Shown: positions 1-9,356, counted from the stretch's first letter. The stretch: 55,002 bases of DNA from Vibrio caribbeanicus ATCC BAA-2122 (GCF_000165125.1 NZ_AEIU01000026.1:1-55002), one strand, 5' to 3'. The notes: generated from the letters alone by a model not told the origin. Numbers and translations: made by a program.

Positions 1-417
1 TCGGCCAATTCGACCAAATCCATACAGTACAACGTCACGAGGCTCGGTGATTGACTGCCCATTCATAGCATTGAGGAGTGATGTATGCAGATAGTCTTTA
101 ACTCCATGCTCATCATCACGTTCTTGCCAAAATGTGTGGGCCAACTGACCGATATCGACGCGGCATGGTGATAGCTCCATACTCGCAAGTGTCTTAATTA
201 GAGGCAAAGTCTGTTCAGGGGAAAGAGACTGACCTGTATATCTGCGAGCAAGGCGGTGAGCTTTAATAATGTCTATTGTTGCCGCATTAACGAGTGTTTT
301 TCCGAATAGTAAAACCTCGACGCCTTTATCACGGTATAGCTGACCAAGAATAGGGGATATTGTTTCCGCAATCGTTTGGCTCGTTTGCCACTCTAATAGG
401 TGTTTCTCTGGAGTCAT
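1..417 (-). CDS. Glyceraldehyde-3-phosphate dehydrogenase, long form (N-terminal part, runs off window)
   Basis: The first 139 codons are visible; the frame is open at the window edge, so the gene continues beyond base 1. The start is the ATG at 417 (MTPEKHLLEW). Residues 1-125 form an N-terminal extension that ordinary GAPDH lacks, ending in EPRDVVLYGFGRIGR, where GFGRIGR (about 133-139) is the GxGxxG NAD-binding loop that opens the GAPDH Rossmann fold. This arrangement matches the roughly 480-residue GAPDH variant common in Vibrio, which should interconvert glyceraldehyde 3-phosphate and 1,3-bisphosphoglycerate in the cytoplasm. The catalytic cysteine lies outside the window, so activity cannot be judged here. 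Confidence 0.82.
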   Translation of the reverse strand, partial: MTPEKHLLEWQTSQTIAETISPILGQLYRDKGVEVLLFGKTLVNAATIDIIKAHRLARRYTGQSLSPEQTLPLIKTLASMELSPCRVDIGQLAHTFWQERDDEHGVKDYLHTSLLNAMNGQSITEPRDVVLYGFGRIGR

Positions 418-989
418 TCTTTATAGGACCTTTCACGTTTGGATTTTGTCTACGGTAATGGTTCTGTGTGCCATTCGCAGAACAGATATTAGGGTGTTTC
501 TTATTCTTATGAGGCCGAATTGTAAAGCCTGGCCTATTATTATGCTAGTAAAATTAACTGCAACCCAAATGCCTAAAAAAATACTATTTCGTATAATTTT
601 GCGCTGATATTTTGGGTTGACATTCAAAATTAAAACATCTTATTTTTCGCAAATAAATATTCAGATCACTAAAATTAATGACCATTTGAAAGTTTTGCAC
701 ATAAAAATGTGACGTTGGATGATATGTATTTTTGGGTATTCATCATATACGGAAATGGTTTCCAAGGAATGTTGAATATACTTGTTTAGACAGCAATCGA
801 TTTTATGATATTAAGTTATTGTTATTACATACTTAAAAGGTGTGTCTGATCATAAATTTTTATTCTGTCATTACGTTGCACGTTCTTTCATTGCATTTTG
901 ATATTGAGCGTCATCATTTTAAATGCTACTTGTTGAATAATGGTCTAAAATTTAAGACTGCAGTAATTTGATTCAAGGAGTGATATCAA
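418..989. other. Intergenic region, divergent promoters of GAPDH and the receiver-domain gene
   Basis: AT-rich gap between two divergent genes, so it must hold both promoters. A 64-codon reading frame on the minus strand (433-627) needs a TTG start without a convincing ribosome site and is not called. No operator with clear dyad symmetry was recognised. Confidence 0.5.
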
Positions 990-1694
990 ATGTTAGAGCA
1001 AGGCCAATTACCCTCACTTTTAAGCAAAATGACCTGGCTGATTGAAACGATGCAAACCAGACGAGGTACTCGTAAATTTTATGAGCGATTGCGTGGTTTT
1101 ACTCCACTCTTGATACTGAAAAATCGTGGATTTGAGTTCTATAAAGACGCTATTTCACGGCTTTTCACTCCTAAGCATGCATTAGTGTACCTTCCTTGTC
1201 TTCCAAAAACCGGTCTATACCCAAGTCCAGATAGTTTTGGCTACGGCATTGAAGGCATCTATCAGCAACCTGATGAGCTTAACGCAAACCAGAAGACTGG
1301 CACTTGTAATAGTGGCCCCCAGGTCTTGGTTGTTGATGACAATCAAATGAACCAAAAGATAGCAGCACTTCTCCTTGAAAAAGCAGGCTATAACTTCACT
1401 TTAGTGTCAAACGGACTTGAAGCATTAAACCTGGTTAAAAGTGGTCAAAAATTTGGAGTTATTCTGATGGATTGCCATATGCCCATAATGGATGGGCTAA
1501 CTTCAACAGGCCTTATTCGTCAATGGGAACTACAAAATGGGTTAGATAAAACGCCGATAATTGCGTTGACAGGTAGTGTTGAGCCCGAAGAGATACGCAG
1601 CTGCTATGATATTGGCATGGATGCGTATCTTTCTAAACCCTATCGTTCTGAACAGCTGATTAATTTGCTCTCCGAACTTAATCTAACTGCGTAG
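990..1694 (+). CDS. Orphan receiver-domain (response regulator) protein with unrecognised N-terminal region
   Basis: A 234-residue protein. Residues 111-232 are a CheY-like receiver domain: acidic pair D116/D117, phospho-acceptor D161 in LMDCHMPIMDG, the switch threonine T194 in ALTGS and K216 in LSKPY. Everything needed for phosphorylation is present. Residues 1-110 are basic and aromatic-rich and match no output or sensor domain that I recognise; there is no histidine-kinase core. The receiver is of the kind usually found at the C-terminus of hybrid kinases, so this may be a remnant of a hybrid kinase or a phosphorelay acceptor acting through its N-terminus. An AAGGAG ribosome site precedes the ATG. 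No cognate kinase lies nearby. It converges on the deaminase gene with one base between them. Confidence 0.8.
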   Translation: MLEQGQLPSLLSKMTWLIETMQTRRGTRKFYERLRGFTPLLILKNRGFEFYKDAISRLFTPKHALVYLPCLPKTGLYPSPDSFGYGIEGIYQQPDELNANQKTGTCNSGPQVLVVDDNQMNQKIAALLLEKAGYNFTLVSNGLEALNLVKSGQKFGVILMDCHMPIMDGLTSTGLIRQWELQNGLDKTPIIALTGSVEPEEIRSCYDIGMDAYLSKPYRSEQLINLLSELNLTA

Positions 1695-1695
1695 C

Positions 1696-2157
1696 CTAAT
1701 CGTCCTTCGGTATACCCTCTAGATCTTTAAGAGGGAGCCAGTTTACTTTTACTCCAGCCTGAAGAAACATCTCTTGGCTCACTTTTATTTTATCACCCCA
1801 TCGAGAGAGAAAATCTTGTGTTTGTTCTGGGCAGTGAACTGCGCAGATGCCAGTTTGGATTATTTTTGCGGCACAGTTTGGGCATGGGAAGTGCGTTACC
1901 CAGATTTCACAATCATCTAAGTTGCGTTTAGCAAATAGGATCGCGTTTTCCTCGGCATGTAATGTCTTGAGATACTTCATTTCCCTATCGTCAGTTTCAG
2001 CACTATCTGAGATCCCGTGCGGATATCCATTAAAACCTACCGAGACTATTCGATTTTGTTGAGTAATAACTGCGCCTACTTGAGTTGACGGATCCTTACT
2101 CCATGAACTGACCAATTCGGCCATTTGATAGAAGCGCTGTGCCCATTTCGAGATCAT
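1696..2157 (-). CDS. dCMP deaminase-family zinc enzyme
   Basis: A 153-residue cytidine/deoxycytidylate deaminase-fold protein. The zinc site is complete: H67 and catalytic E69 in LHAEENAI, and C92/C95 in FPCPNCAAKI. An N-terminal KDPSTQVGAV with GFNGYP is typical of dCMP deaminases of the ComEB type, which turn dCMP into dUMP to feed thymidylate synthesis. Length fits the family. It is transcribed alone, convergent with the receiver-domain gene. The exact substrate (dCMP or another cytosine nucleotide) is inferred from these motifs and is not proven. Confidence 0.88.
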   Translation of the reverse strand: MISKWAQRFYQMAELVSSWSKDPSTQVGAVITQQNRIVSVGFNGYPHGISDSAETDDREMKYLKTLHAEENAILFAKRNLDDCEIWVTHFPCPNCAAKIIQTGICAVHCPEQTQDFLSRWGDKIKVSQEMFLQAGVKVNWLPLKDLEGIPKDD

Positions 2158-2345
2158 TCAATCCCCCTTCATCAGAAAGTAATGATGGTAATTTGTGATA
2201 CTAATAATTATAAACATGGTGTCATACCTAGCGGTTTTTAGATTCAGGGTTCAGAGCACTGTCACAGATTTGATTTAAAGAAAAACAGAACCGTTGAATT
2301 TGGAGTTCTTCCAAGTCTGACGATAAAATCGATTCTATGACACTT

Positions 2346-2382
2346 TCTCGCTGAACCTAGTACCTTGAGGTAACTTGGGTAT
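2346..2382. repeat. Dispersed intergenic repeat, conserved end
   Basis: Reads ctgaacctagtaccttgagg followed by taacttgggtat. The same end occurs at 11412-11444, 30802-30833 and 41466-41496 and, reverse-complemented, at 38754-38787. Confidence 0.7.
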
Positions 2383-2970
2383 GTAACCAATATACCTTGG
2401 GTTATCGGCTTTGTTAATGATTGTTTATTTTCAATCGCTTTATCTTCTGTGAACCATCATATTTGAGAATCAGTTTGTTCTCATTACATTCACCTCGGGT
2501 AGTAGGTGTCTTGATGTTACCATTATATAGGGTGAAGGCTTTTGACGTTCACTTGCCTTGAGCTATTTGGGTATAATTTTTACAAATTAAGGGGAATTAT
2601 CAGACGTTTCTGGGTGGAAATATTAAAAAAATGTAAGATATTTCTTACGAGGTTGTAAGTTTTTTGCTCTTTGTTTTTTGTTCATCATGATGCATAAAAT
2701 AAAAAGTGATAAATAACAATGACTTGATAATAACATTAGTAAATTTCAGCCATTAGATACTGTGAACACAATTATATGGTCGATTTATATCGAGAAAAAA
2801 ATGTTAAATTAATGAAAACATTATTGATATTTTCGGTTGTAACCCTAAATCAAGATTGAAAATGTTCATCTTTCACCCGGATGATGGACGTTCTGGTTTT
2901 GGGTTCAAAGCTATGTAGGTTTAAGAAAGGATCTGGTAGCCAGTCGTTTTAAGATAATGTTTTTACCATA

Positions 2971-3006
2971 AAAAGAAAAGGCCAAGCCCAAGAGTCGGGA
3001 TTGGCC
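2971..3006 (-). terminator. Rho-independent terminator (minus strand)
   Basis: On the minus strand ggccaa (with inner ccc/ggg pairs) folds with ttggcc at 2980-3006, followed by TTTTCTTTT at 2979-2971. It lies about 260 bases past the stop of the ABC1 kinase gene and probably ends that transcript. Confidence 0.7.
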
Positions 3007-3054
3007 ATATATAGTGTGAACAAATTAGGTTCACTAACAACGTCAGTTGGCTAG

Positions 3055-3080
3055 GTGACCCTCGGCTTAAGAAGGGTCAC
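3055..3080. other. Short perfect hairpin
   Basis: gtgaccct at 3055-3062 pairs with agggtcac at 3073-3080 around a 10-base loop. No T-run follows, so it is not a standard terminator. Confidence 0.4.
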
Positions 3081-3263
3081 ACTAGTCAATGCACTATGCG
3101 TGCCAACTTTTAAAAGCCCAAAATCTATAGATTTAGTGACTTTAGAAGGGCGTTTATATAGAATTTTTGCAAAATGCAATTGCAATGTGCGAATAAACCA
3201 TGAAATTGCTAATGATACCCTAGTAACTTGCAAGCCTAGCTTATAAAATTCATTTCATTAAGT

Positions 3264-4571
3264 TCACAAGAAGGGCATTAAAATTCTGCGTACATTTATT
3301 GAGGCCTTAACTTTAGCTGCCAGAAGAAATAACCCTCCGATTTTCCTATGAAGAAATAGCGCATCAATAGGGGGTGTATGCCAATAGCCTTTATCCATGC
3401 TTATCACGGTACCCGCGTCTCTTAGCCTAGTGGCTAAATCGCTGTCACCGAAATTGTAAACTTGATCCTCCAAAATCGGCTCGCAGGCGATTTTTACCAA
3501 ACCAATGACAGCTTGACGTTGCTCAGGAAGAATTGACTGGCTAAAAAATCCGATTTGCTGCAATGCAGAATCTATTTTTGCGTTATCCCGTTGGATCGCT
3601 GCAGAGAACAAAAGCCTGTAGCCATCGCTTAGCTGCTTACTATGTTCTCTAGTTGCACCAAAATCTAACAAACCAATTTGGTTATTTTCTTCAATATATA
3701 AATAGTTCGCAAAATTAGGGTCAGTCTGTACCATTTTTAGGTCGAATAATTCTCGGAAAAAAAGTTCCAAGAGGGCACTCACGACGAAGTTTCTTGTTTC
3801 CTGTTGGAGATGTTCAATATCTTCTATGGGTATGCCTTCTATATAAGACATGGCGAGCACAGAATCAGAGCACAGATCAATGTGAGCCTTCGGTACGACA
3901 AAATGATTAAGGCCTTTTAATGCATTGGCATAGTTAGTCATAAACTTTGCTTCACGAACGTAGTCCGCTTCATCATGAAGTTGCAACTTTGCCTCTTCAA
4001 GAAGGCTTTTGTAGTCAACAGATTCGGGAATCAAACCGACAATATTTAATAAAGTGCCGACATTATCGACATCGCTGTCGATGCTCTTTCTAACTCCTGG
4101 GTATTGAACTTTAACAGCAAGCTTTTCGCCGTCATCGTTGTGTGCTTGATGAACTTGCCCGATAGAGGCGCTAGCAATCGGTTTAAAATTAAAAGCGGTA
4201 AAGGAATGCTTCCAATTCATTCCTAGCTGGTTTTCAAGCACAAAATTGAGTTGTTTGGACGGCATCGGATCAGCGTTTGACCTAAGCCGCGATAGAATTT
4301 GCGCCAATTCGGGCTCAAGTAAGTCTCCGGCATCCATAGACAACATCTGACCAAGCTTCATCGCGGCACCTCTCAGGTGCGCAAGTTGATTAGTTAGGCG
4401 CACCACATTGGTGGGAGTCAAAATCAAGTCACGTGCGCTTGGCTTATTTCCTTTCGCAATCTGCTTTGTGCCCTCCGCAATCACATTACCAGCGACACGA
4501 GTAGCTAGGGTTGCAAACTTGCTAAACCTAGAAATTCTATTTGATGGCAAGCTCTTTTCTTTAATTGACAT
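3264..4571 (-). CDS. ABC1/AarF/UbiB-family atypical kinase
   Basis: A 435-residue protein with the signatures of the ABC1 atypical kinase family: the KxGQ motif (K72-LGQ75) that caps the active site, AVKVQYPG with the ATP-binding lysine at K154, the A-rich SASIGQVH loop, the catalytic-loop DPNFANYL (about 285) and the metal-binding LDFGA (about 302). No C-terminal transmembrane pair like that of E. coli UbiB is obvious, and it is shorter than UbiB (about 546), so it is probably a paralogue of the soluble type. Known members support ubiquinone or lipid-quinone handling; its substrate here is unknown. It is monocistronic. Confidence 0.85.
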   Translation of the reverse strand: MSIKEKSLPSNRISRFSKFATLATRVAGNVIAEGTKQIAKGNKPSARDLILTPTNVVRLTNQLAHLRGAAMKLGQMLSMDAGDLLEPELAQILSRLRSNADPMPSKQLNFVLENQLGMNWKHSFTAFNFKPIASASIGQVHQAHNDDGEKLAVKVQYPGVRKSIDSDVDNVGTLLNIVGLIPESVDYKSLLEEAKLQLHDEADYVREAKFMTNYANALKGLNHFVVPKAHIDLCSDSVLAMSYIEGIPIEDIEHLQQETRNFVVSALLELFFRELFDLKMVQTDPNFANYLYIEENNQIGLLDFGATREHSKQLSDGYRLLFSAAIQRDNAKIDSALQQIGFFSQSILPEQRQAVIGLVKIACEPILEDQVYNFGDSDLATRLRDAGTVISMDKGYWHTPPIDALFLHRKIGGLFLLAAKVKASINVRRILMPFL

Positions 4572-4994
4572 GTTGAACTCCTCATTAACGCAGCATTATA
4601 CGTTGGCTTGGTGACTTGAATACAAAATAAAATTGAGTTTATTGCACTGACGTTTCTCTTTCTGATTTGTATCATAAGCAATGTGTATTGAGAATTCGTG
4701 GTCGACATTTTGAGTGATTTAGAGCGAATACACTTGAGTTACCCCTATGATCCAAGGTATTGCGAGACTGTATTATTTGACAGATAGGTCAAAGATTTGA
4801 AGTTCTCGTCATCTAAATTGAAAATCGGTAATAATGTTTTATTTGAACAATTTGAGTAATAATTAAATTTAAGAGATGTTGAGTAATCAACTCAGACGAC
4901 TTATTTTTGTTTTGAGTCAGTTGCGGTAAGCGCTTGCGACTTACACCAAATCGTGATTCTATTGATTGAGATATTACTAGATTAAGGAAGGCAT
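4572..4994. other. Intergenic region with partial dispersed repeat
   Basis: Divergent promoter region between the ABC1 kinase and the amidotransferase. Bases 4791-4834 match the inner half of the dispersed repeat (catctaaattgaaaatcggt, also at 38833-38851 and, inverted, at 11346-11365 with one change). No gene seen. Confidence 0.5.
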
Positions 4995-5753
4995 ATGTGT
5001 CGTTGGTTAGCCTACCAAGGAACTCCAATATATATGGATCAATTGGTTTATGAACCAGAACATTCACTTGTTCATCAGAGCCTCGAAGCAAGAAAAGCAG
5101 TCACCAGAGTCAATGCGGATGGATTTGGTCTAGGTTGGTATACGGAGAGGGATACCCCGGGACAGTTTCACGAAGTATTGCCTGCTTGGGGGGATGAAAA
5201 CTTGAGGTCTTTGACACATCACATCCAGTCCCATCGTTTTATGGCACATGTGCGTTCTTCCACAGGGACTCTGGTTTCCCGTTCTAACTGCCATCCGTTT
5301 GTAATAGAGAACTGGATGTTTCTGCACAACGGTCAAATTGGCGAGTTTGAAAAAGTGAAATACGTTTTACAGCAAAAATTAGACGAGCCATTATTTTTGA
5401 AACGGATGGGAACCACCGATAGCGAACTCATTTTCTTACTTATGTTGCAATTAGGGCTCAAGAAAGATCCTATTAGGGCTATAAGAATAACGATTGAGCT
5501 AATCTGTGATGCATTATCTGAAAAGGGTGTTGAAGAACCTTTTAAGGCCTCAATGTGTATTTCTGATGGAAACAAATTTTGGGTTGTTAGATACAGTTCA
5601 GATGAAGAGGCACCAACCGTTTTTATTAAACAGGATGGTGCCAACATTGTATTGGCCTCAGAGCCACTTGAGAAAAGTCGTGATTGGAAAGCGGTTACGC
5701 CTCAAAGTATCTTAACAATCAGTTCTGATCAGGTCGTGTCACATTCTATTTGA
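4995..5753 (+). CDS. Class II glutamine amidotransferase (YafJ/EgtC-like)
   Basis: A 252-residue Ntn-type amidohydrolase. After removal of Met the nucleophile is C2 of MCRWLAYQG, which fixes the start; an AAGGAAG ribosome site lies upstream. HVRSSTG, NCHPF and FLHNGQIGEF supply the glutamine-binding and oxyanion residues of class II amidotransferases. The length matches stand-alone YafJ-like proteins. It should hydrolyse a gamma-glutamyl amide in the cytoplasm, but the acceptor is unknown because no synthetase partner is fused or adjacent. Its 3' end overlaps the convergent exporter gene by 15 bases. Confidence 0.88.
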   Translation: MCRWLAYQGTPIYMDQLVYEPEHSLVHQSLEARKAVTRVNADGFGLGWYTERDTPGQFHEVLPAWGDENLRSLTHHIQSHRFMAHVRSSTGTLVSRSNCHPFVIENWMFLHNGQIGEFEKVKYVLQQKLDEPLFLKRMGTTDSELIFLLMLQLGLKKDPIRAIRITIELICDALSEKGVEEPFKASMCISDGNKFWVVRYSSDEEAPTVFIKQDGANIVLASEPLEKSRDWKAVTPQSILTISSDQVVSHSI

Positions 5754-7004
5754 GCGTAACAATCTATAGGTGTTCCATTTTTTCCATGGCAAGTTAAGTA
5801 GTCCAAATACCGCGACGGCATAGAGCATTGATATACCGAGACATAAGAATACTCCTGCGCACAGCACGAGCGATAAGGCTGCAAGTATGCGATTAAACCC
5901 GACCAGCAATTTTATCGCTGCCAACATGGCAAGCAGGTAGACCAATACGAAAATACCATTGGCAAGTTTAAGGAAGAATTCAAGGTCAACGCCAGAGAAT
6001 GTTCCCAAGATACATGAGATCAGTGCTACACCAGCAACCAATAATGTTGCGTTACCTGGTACGCCTCGTTTTGTTAGTTTTGCCATGCTACTCGCGGGTC
6101 TGTACTCCCTAGCTTGCGACCATACCATTCGTGAAAGACTTTGCAAATACAGATTTAGACTGGCAAAACAGGCAGCAAAACCAATCAGACTGATGGCGAT
6201 TTTAACTTCTTTTCCAAAAAGCTGCTCTGCAACCCAAGGGATTGATGCTGAATCAAACTCTCTGGTACCGAATGCGCCCATTTTTAAGATAACCACAGAG
6301 CCAACCCAATAAACAGCACCAGCGAGAAAACAACCTGCAACGATGGCAATCGGAAAATCTCTTTGGGGATTTTTAAACTCTTCCCCCATGTGTGCAAAGG
6401 CTTCTATACCTACAAAACACCAGAACATAACAGCCAGTGCAACCCCGATTGATGGAAGGTTTTCTGCCGACAGGCTTGGCAGCACTAAGTCATTTGCTGT
6501 GATGCCACCTTTCCACCAGAAGCTAATAATGAGTGTTAAGATGCCAAGCGCAATAAAACTTTGAAGCCTACCTGACGACTGTGCACCTCTTAGGTTGACG
6601 ATAACGAGTAAAGAAATCGTAATGAATTGTGCGAATAGAGAAGCACTCAGAGGCTCTGGCAGAACTTGTTGTAAGAAACTGCTGGCAAGAGCAATAGCAG
6701 GAGGGACACCCACTGGTGTAACGCTAATAAATAGCCAAGCAACGCTCTTCTCTAATTTGATATTGAATGCTTGGCGCACGAAATAGGCAGTTCCACCGGC
6801 ATTTGGGAAGCGCTTACCTAACTGTGCGAAGGTAAGAGCAATAGGGCAAATAGCTACAAAAAGGAGTAGCCATGCCCAGAGTGAATAGGCCCCTGCGATT
6901 CCTGCGGCAATGGCTGGAACCATGAACAGCCCAGTGCCCAAGAGTGTCGTAGACATCTGTCCGATACCAGAAAATAATGTTATTTCTTGTCTTAATTGGC
7001 TCAT
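5739..7004 (-). CDS. yjeH: APC-family amino-acid exporter, YjeH-like
   Basis: A 421-residue inner-membrane transporter of the APC superfamily with about 12 hydrophobic segments. The N-terminus (ITLFSGIGQMSTTLLGTGLF) carries the glycine-rich unwound TM1 of APC carriers and closely resembles E. coli YjeH, an exporter of methionine and branched-chain amino acids. It faces an Lrp/AsnC regulator across a 222-base divergent gap, the usual layout for an amino-acid-responsive exporter, so control by that regulator is likely. The substrate is inferred from the family. Confidence 0.85.
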   Translation of the reverse strand: MSQLRQEITLFSGIGQMSTTLLGTGLFMVPAIAAGIAGAYSLWAWLLLFVAICPIALTFAQLGKRFPNAGGTAYFVRQAFNIKLEKSVAWLFISVTPVGVPPAIALASSFLQQVLPEPLSASLFAQFITISLLVIVNLRGAQSSGRLQSFIALGILTLIISFWWKGGITANDLVLPSLSAENLPSIGVALAVMFWCFVGIEAFAHMGEEFKNPQRDFPIAIVAGCFLAGAVYWVGSVVILKMGAFGTREFDSASIPWVAEQLFGKEVKIAISLIGFAACFASLNLYLQSLSRMVWSQAREYRPASSMAKLTKRGVPGNATLLVAGVALISCILGTFSGVDLEFFLKLANGIFVLVYLLAMLAAIKLLVGFNRILAALSLVLCAGVFLCLGISMLYAVAVFGLLNLPWKKWNTYRLLRSNRM

Positions 7005-7226
7005 AGTAGTGTTACATCCTTTTCCGATTTCATGTTATTTGCCTCTTTGAATTTATTTCAGGTTATCGAAAACTAGCTGTTGATTCATTAGTCAAATCGT
7101 CATAGATGCCTGCATAATGTCGTTTTATTTAAACATCTTAGTCATATTGCGCAACACCATCTGATACAATTACACTCAACATATGAACTTGTCGTTTGAA
7201 TATATACACGAAGACTTGGGAGATTT

Positions 7227-7676
7227 ATGGATAAATTTGATCGCCGAATTACAGAGATTCTTAGGAGCAATGCCCGAGCTAGTGTTAGCGAAATTGCAAG
7301 AGCGGTGAGTTTGTCCCGTACTGCCGTTACGGCACGGATACAAAAATTAGAAAAAGAAAAGATTATCTTGGGTTATCACGCCGATGTTGCTGTTGAGGAA
7401 AAGACTGAACAAATCAAAGCTTACATGGCGCTAAAATTTGATATGTCCAGAGCCACGCAATATTGTGAGATTTACGCAGATTTGATTTATAAAATTGATG
7501 GTGTTAAATGGTGCCATGCAATTAGCGGTGAAACTGATATGATGCTTTACGTTGAGGTAGATACGATGACGCAGCTGAATACCATTCGCGATGAGCTACA
7601 ACAGATACCAGAATTAAGGCATCTAATGACTCACACTGTATTGACTGAATTTTTCAATACCTTTGAACATGCCTAA
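7227..7676 (+). CDS. Lrp/AsnC-family transcriptional regulator
   Basis: A 149-residue protein. Residues 1-60 form the AsnC winged-helix domain (DRRITEILRSNARASVSEIA then a recognition helix LSRTAVTARIQKLEKE); residues 65-145 form the RAM/ligand-binding domain with an SGETDMMLYVEVD segment matching the G-x-x-D turn of the family. It should form oligomers that respond to an amino acid. It lies divergent from the YjeH exporter and immediately upstream of a LysR gene, whose ATG overlaps its end by 8 bases, suggesting one transcript. Likely target: the shared promoter region 7005-7226. Confidence 0.88.
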   Translation: MDKFDRRITEILRSNARASVSEIARAVSLSRTAVTARIQKLEKEKIILGYHADVAVEEKTEQIKAYMALKFDMSRATQYCEIYADLIYKIDGVKWCHAISGETDMMLYVEVDTMTQLNTIRDELQQIPELRHLMTHTVLTEFFNTFEHA

Positions 7677-8601
7677 TCATCTCAATTTAAATTTACTCCG
7701 TTCCTTGTATGTGCTTTTAGATGAGTGCCATGTGAGTAACGCTGCCAAGCGGTTAAATATCACTCAATCGGGTATGAGTCGTCAGTTATCGCAATTAAGA
7801 GATATGTGCGATGACCCGCTTTTGGTCCGCTCGGGAAATCAATTAGTTGCAACAGAAAGAGCGCTGTTGCTCAAAGAAAAAGTTCATCGACTGCTAGAAG
7901 AATGCGATGAACTTTTAAGCGATCAACCGTTTGAACCAGCCTCGTGGGAGCAAGAGCTTGTCTTGTCATCAAGTGATTATTTTGCGCAATATATCGTGCC
8001 CAAAATAGCGAGTCGCTTTTCTGTCTCAGCACCCAAACTCAATATTTCCTATCGATTATGGCAACCTCACTTTCTGGAGGACTTTGATTCTCATGGTATC
8101 CACCTAGCTTCCACGATGTTAGACAAGCCTCCAAAAGATCTTAGCTCTATGAAATTAGGACAAGATCACTCGGTCTGTGTGATGAGAAAAGATCATCCTC
8201 TGAGCTTAAAGTCATCCTTTGATTGTAAAGCGATGACGAGTTTTCCTCATTTGAAAGTTACTGGTGGGGGTGATAAGGACTCTCTTGTCGATAAAGGACT
8301 AGGTCAACTTGGTTACAAGAGGCGTATTGCCTTAATGCTGCCCTTTTTTTCTGCAGCAGTTGATGCATTGCAGGGTAGCGACTACTTGATGATTGCCCCT
8401 CAGCATATTGCCCAAAACCTTTGCTCTAAATCGGATTTAGTGTTTCGCCCGTTGCCTTTTGTGACAGAGGAGCATCACTATTGGCTGTTGTGGCACCCCA
8501 AGTATGACCGCAACAGAGCTCATCAATGGGTAAGAGAGCAGGTAAAACTCGTTTTAGAAGCGTCTCCTTACTCTGTCGGTACAAAGCCCAGACAAGGTTA
8601 G
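7669..8601 (+). CDS. LysR-family transcriptional regulator
   Basis: A 310-residue LTTR counted from the ATG at 7669; a TTG two codons upstream is also in frame. Residues 3-62 are the winged HTH (LNLLRSLYVLLDECHVSNAA, then RLNITQSGMSRQLSQLRDM), followed by a linker helix and a periplasmic-binding-like effector domain. This N-terminus resembles the NodD/LeuO-like branch. It overlaps the Lrp gene by 8 bases and precedes a LysE exporter by 140 bases, in which a 15-base palindrome with a T-N11-A core lies at 8672-8686. Regulation of the exporter is a reasonable inference. Confidence 0.87.
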   Translation: MPNHLNLNLLRSLYVLLDECHVSNAAKRLNITQSGMSRQLSQLRDMCDDPLLVRSGNQLVATERALLLKEKVHRLLEECDELLSDQPFEPASWEQELVLSSSDYFAQYIVPKIASRFSVSAPKLNISYRLWQPHFLEDFDSHGIHLASTMLDKPPKDLSSMKLGQDHSVCVMRKDHPLSLKSSFDCKAMTSFPHLKVTGGGDKDSLVDKGLGQLGYKRRIALMLPFFSAAVDALQGSDYLMIAPQHIAQNLCSKSDLVFRPLPFVTEEHHYWLLWHPKYDRNRAHQWVREQVKLVLEASPYSVGTKPRQG

Positions 8602-8671
8602 ATTGAATGTTTATACCAATTAGGGTGTTACCTTTCGTTATGATTTTATATCATGAGACTCATGACTAAAT

Positions 8672-8686
8672 ATGATTTCAAATCAT
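8672..8686. promoter_or_regulatory. Candidate LysR-type operator
   Basis: atgattt-c-aaatcat is a perfect 7-1-7 dyad and contains T-N11-A, the LysR-box layout. It lies 56 bases before the LysE exporter start and after the LysR gene. Confidence 0.4.
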
Positions 8687-8741
8687 CAAATAAGTGGATT
8701 ATCTTGTTTTGTATCACTAAGAAGACACCAGGACATATTTC

Positions 8742-9356
8742 ATGACATTGACACTTTGGCTTTCATTATTCACAGTTTGTCTTTTGGGAGCCATGTCTCC
8801 AGGACCTAGTTTGGCGGTGGTGGCTAAACACAGCTTAGCTGGTGGTAGAATAAATGGATTAGCCACCGCTTGGGCCCACGCACTGGGTATAGGTATCTAC
8901 GCTTTTACTACACTCATCGGTTTAGCGGTTGTATTGCAGCAGTCTCCTTTTCTATTCAAGACTATTAGTTATGCAGGGGCAGGGTATTTAGCTTATCTTG
9001 GCTATCAAGCCTTAAGATCAAAAGGTGGGGTTGCAGAAAAGCTCGAATCTGGAAAACAAACCAGTTTGTATATATCGGCTAGAGAGGGACTGTTAATCTC
9101 GCTTCTCAGCCCCAAAATCGCTCTGTTTTTTATAGCGTTATTTAGTCAATATGTTTCTGCTGGGAATAACCTGCCTGCCCAAAGTGTTATCGTTCTCACT
9201 CCTTTTATCGTTGATGGTTTATGGTATACCTTGGTTACTTTTTTGCTGTCTAGTCCGCGCTTAATTGAAAAAATCCGTTCTCAAGCGAGCCTCATTGACC
9301 GTCTCTCAGGTGCTGTGTTAATTTTGCTAGCAATTCGCGTTTTGCTTACAGTGTAA
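8742..9356 (+). CDS. LysE/RhtB-family amino-acid exporter
   Basis: A 204-residue inner-membrane protein with about six hydrophobic helices. The N-terminal LGAMSPGPSLAVVAKHSLAG is the hallmark (MxPGP) of the LysE/RhtB translocator family, which exports amino acids or homoserine lactone-type metabolites by proton exchange. Length is normal for the family. It lies downstream of a LysR regulator and upstream of the oxidoreductase gene. Together with YjeH and YddG this window encodes three amino-acid exporters from different families. The substrate cannot be read from sequence. Confidence 0.87.
   Translation: MTLTLWLSLFTVCLLGAMSPGPSLAVVAKHSLAGGRINGLATAWAHALGIGIYAFTTLIGLAVVLQQSPFLFKTISYAGAGYLAYLGYQALRSKGGVAEKLESGKQTSLYISAREGLLISLLSPKIALFFIALFSQYVSAGNNLPAQSVIVLTPFIVDGLWYTLVTFLLSSPRLIEKIRSQASLIDRLSGAVLILLAIRVLLTV

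Larger units (their letters stand above)
2158..3263. other. 1.1-kb intergenic region with hairpins and a dispersed repeat
   Basis: No credible gene. It contains a copy of the dispersed Vibrio-type repeat end at 2346-2382, a minus-strand terminator at 2971-3006, and two hairpins at 3016-3034 and 3055-3080. Two overlapping opposite 60-63 codon frames (3051-3246) have no ribosome site or recognisable product. A small RNA is possible but unproven. Confidence 0.5.

Noticed and set aside
433-627. 64-codon frame on the minus strand after the GAPDH start
   Set aside because: Needs a TTG start, no ribosome site and no recognisable product; lies in a promoter region.
3051-3246. Overlapping 60-63 codon frames on both strands
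   Set aside because: Each is the shadow of the other, no ribosome site, and the region is hairpin-rich non-coding DNA.
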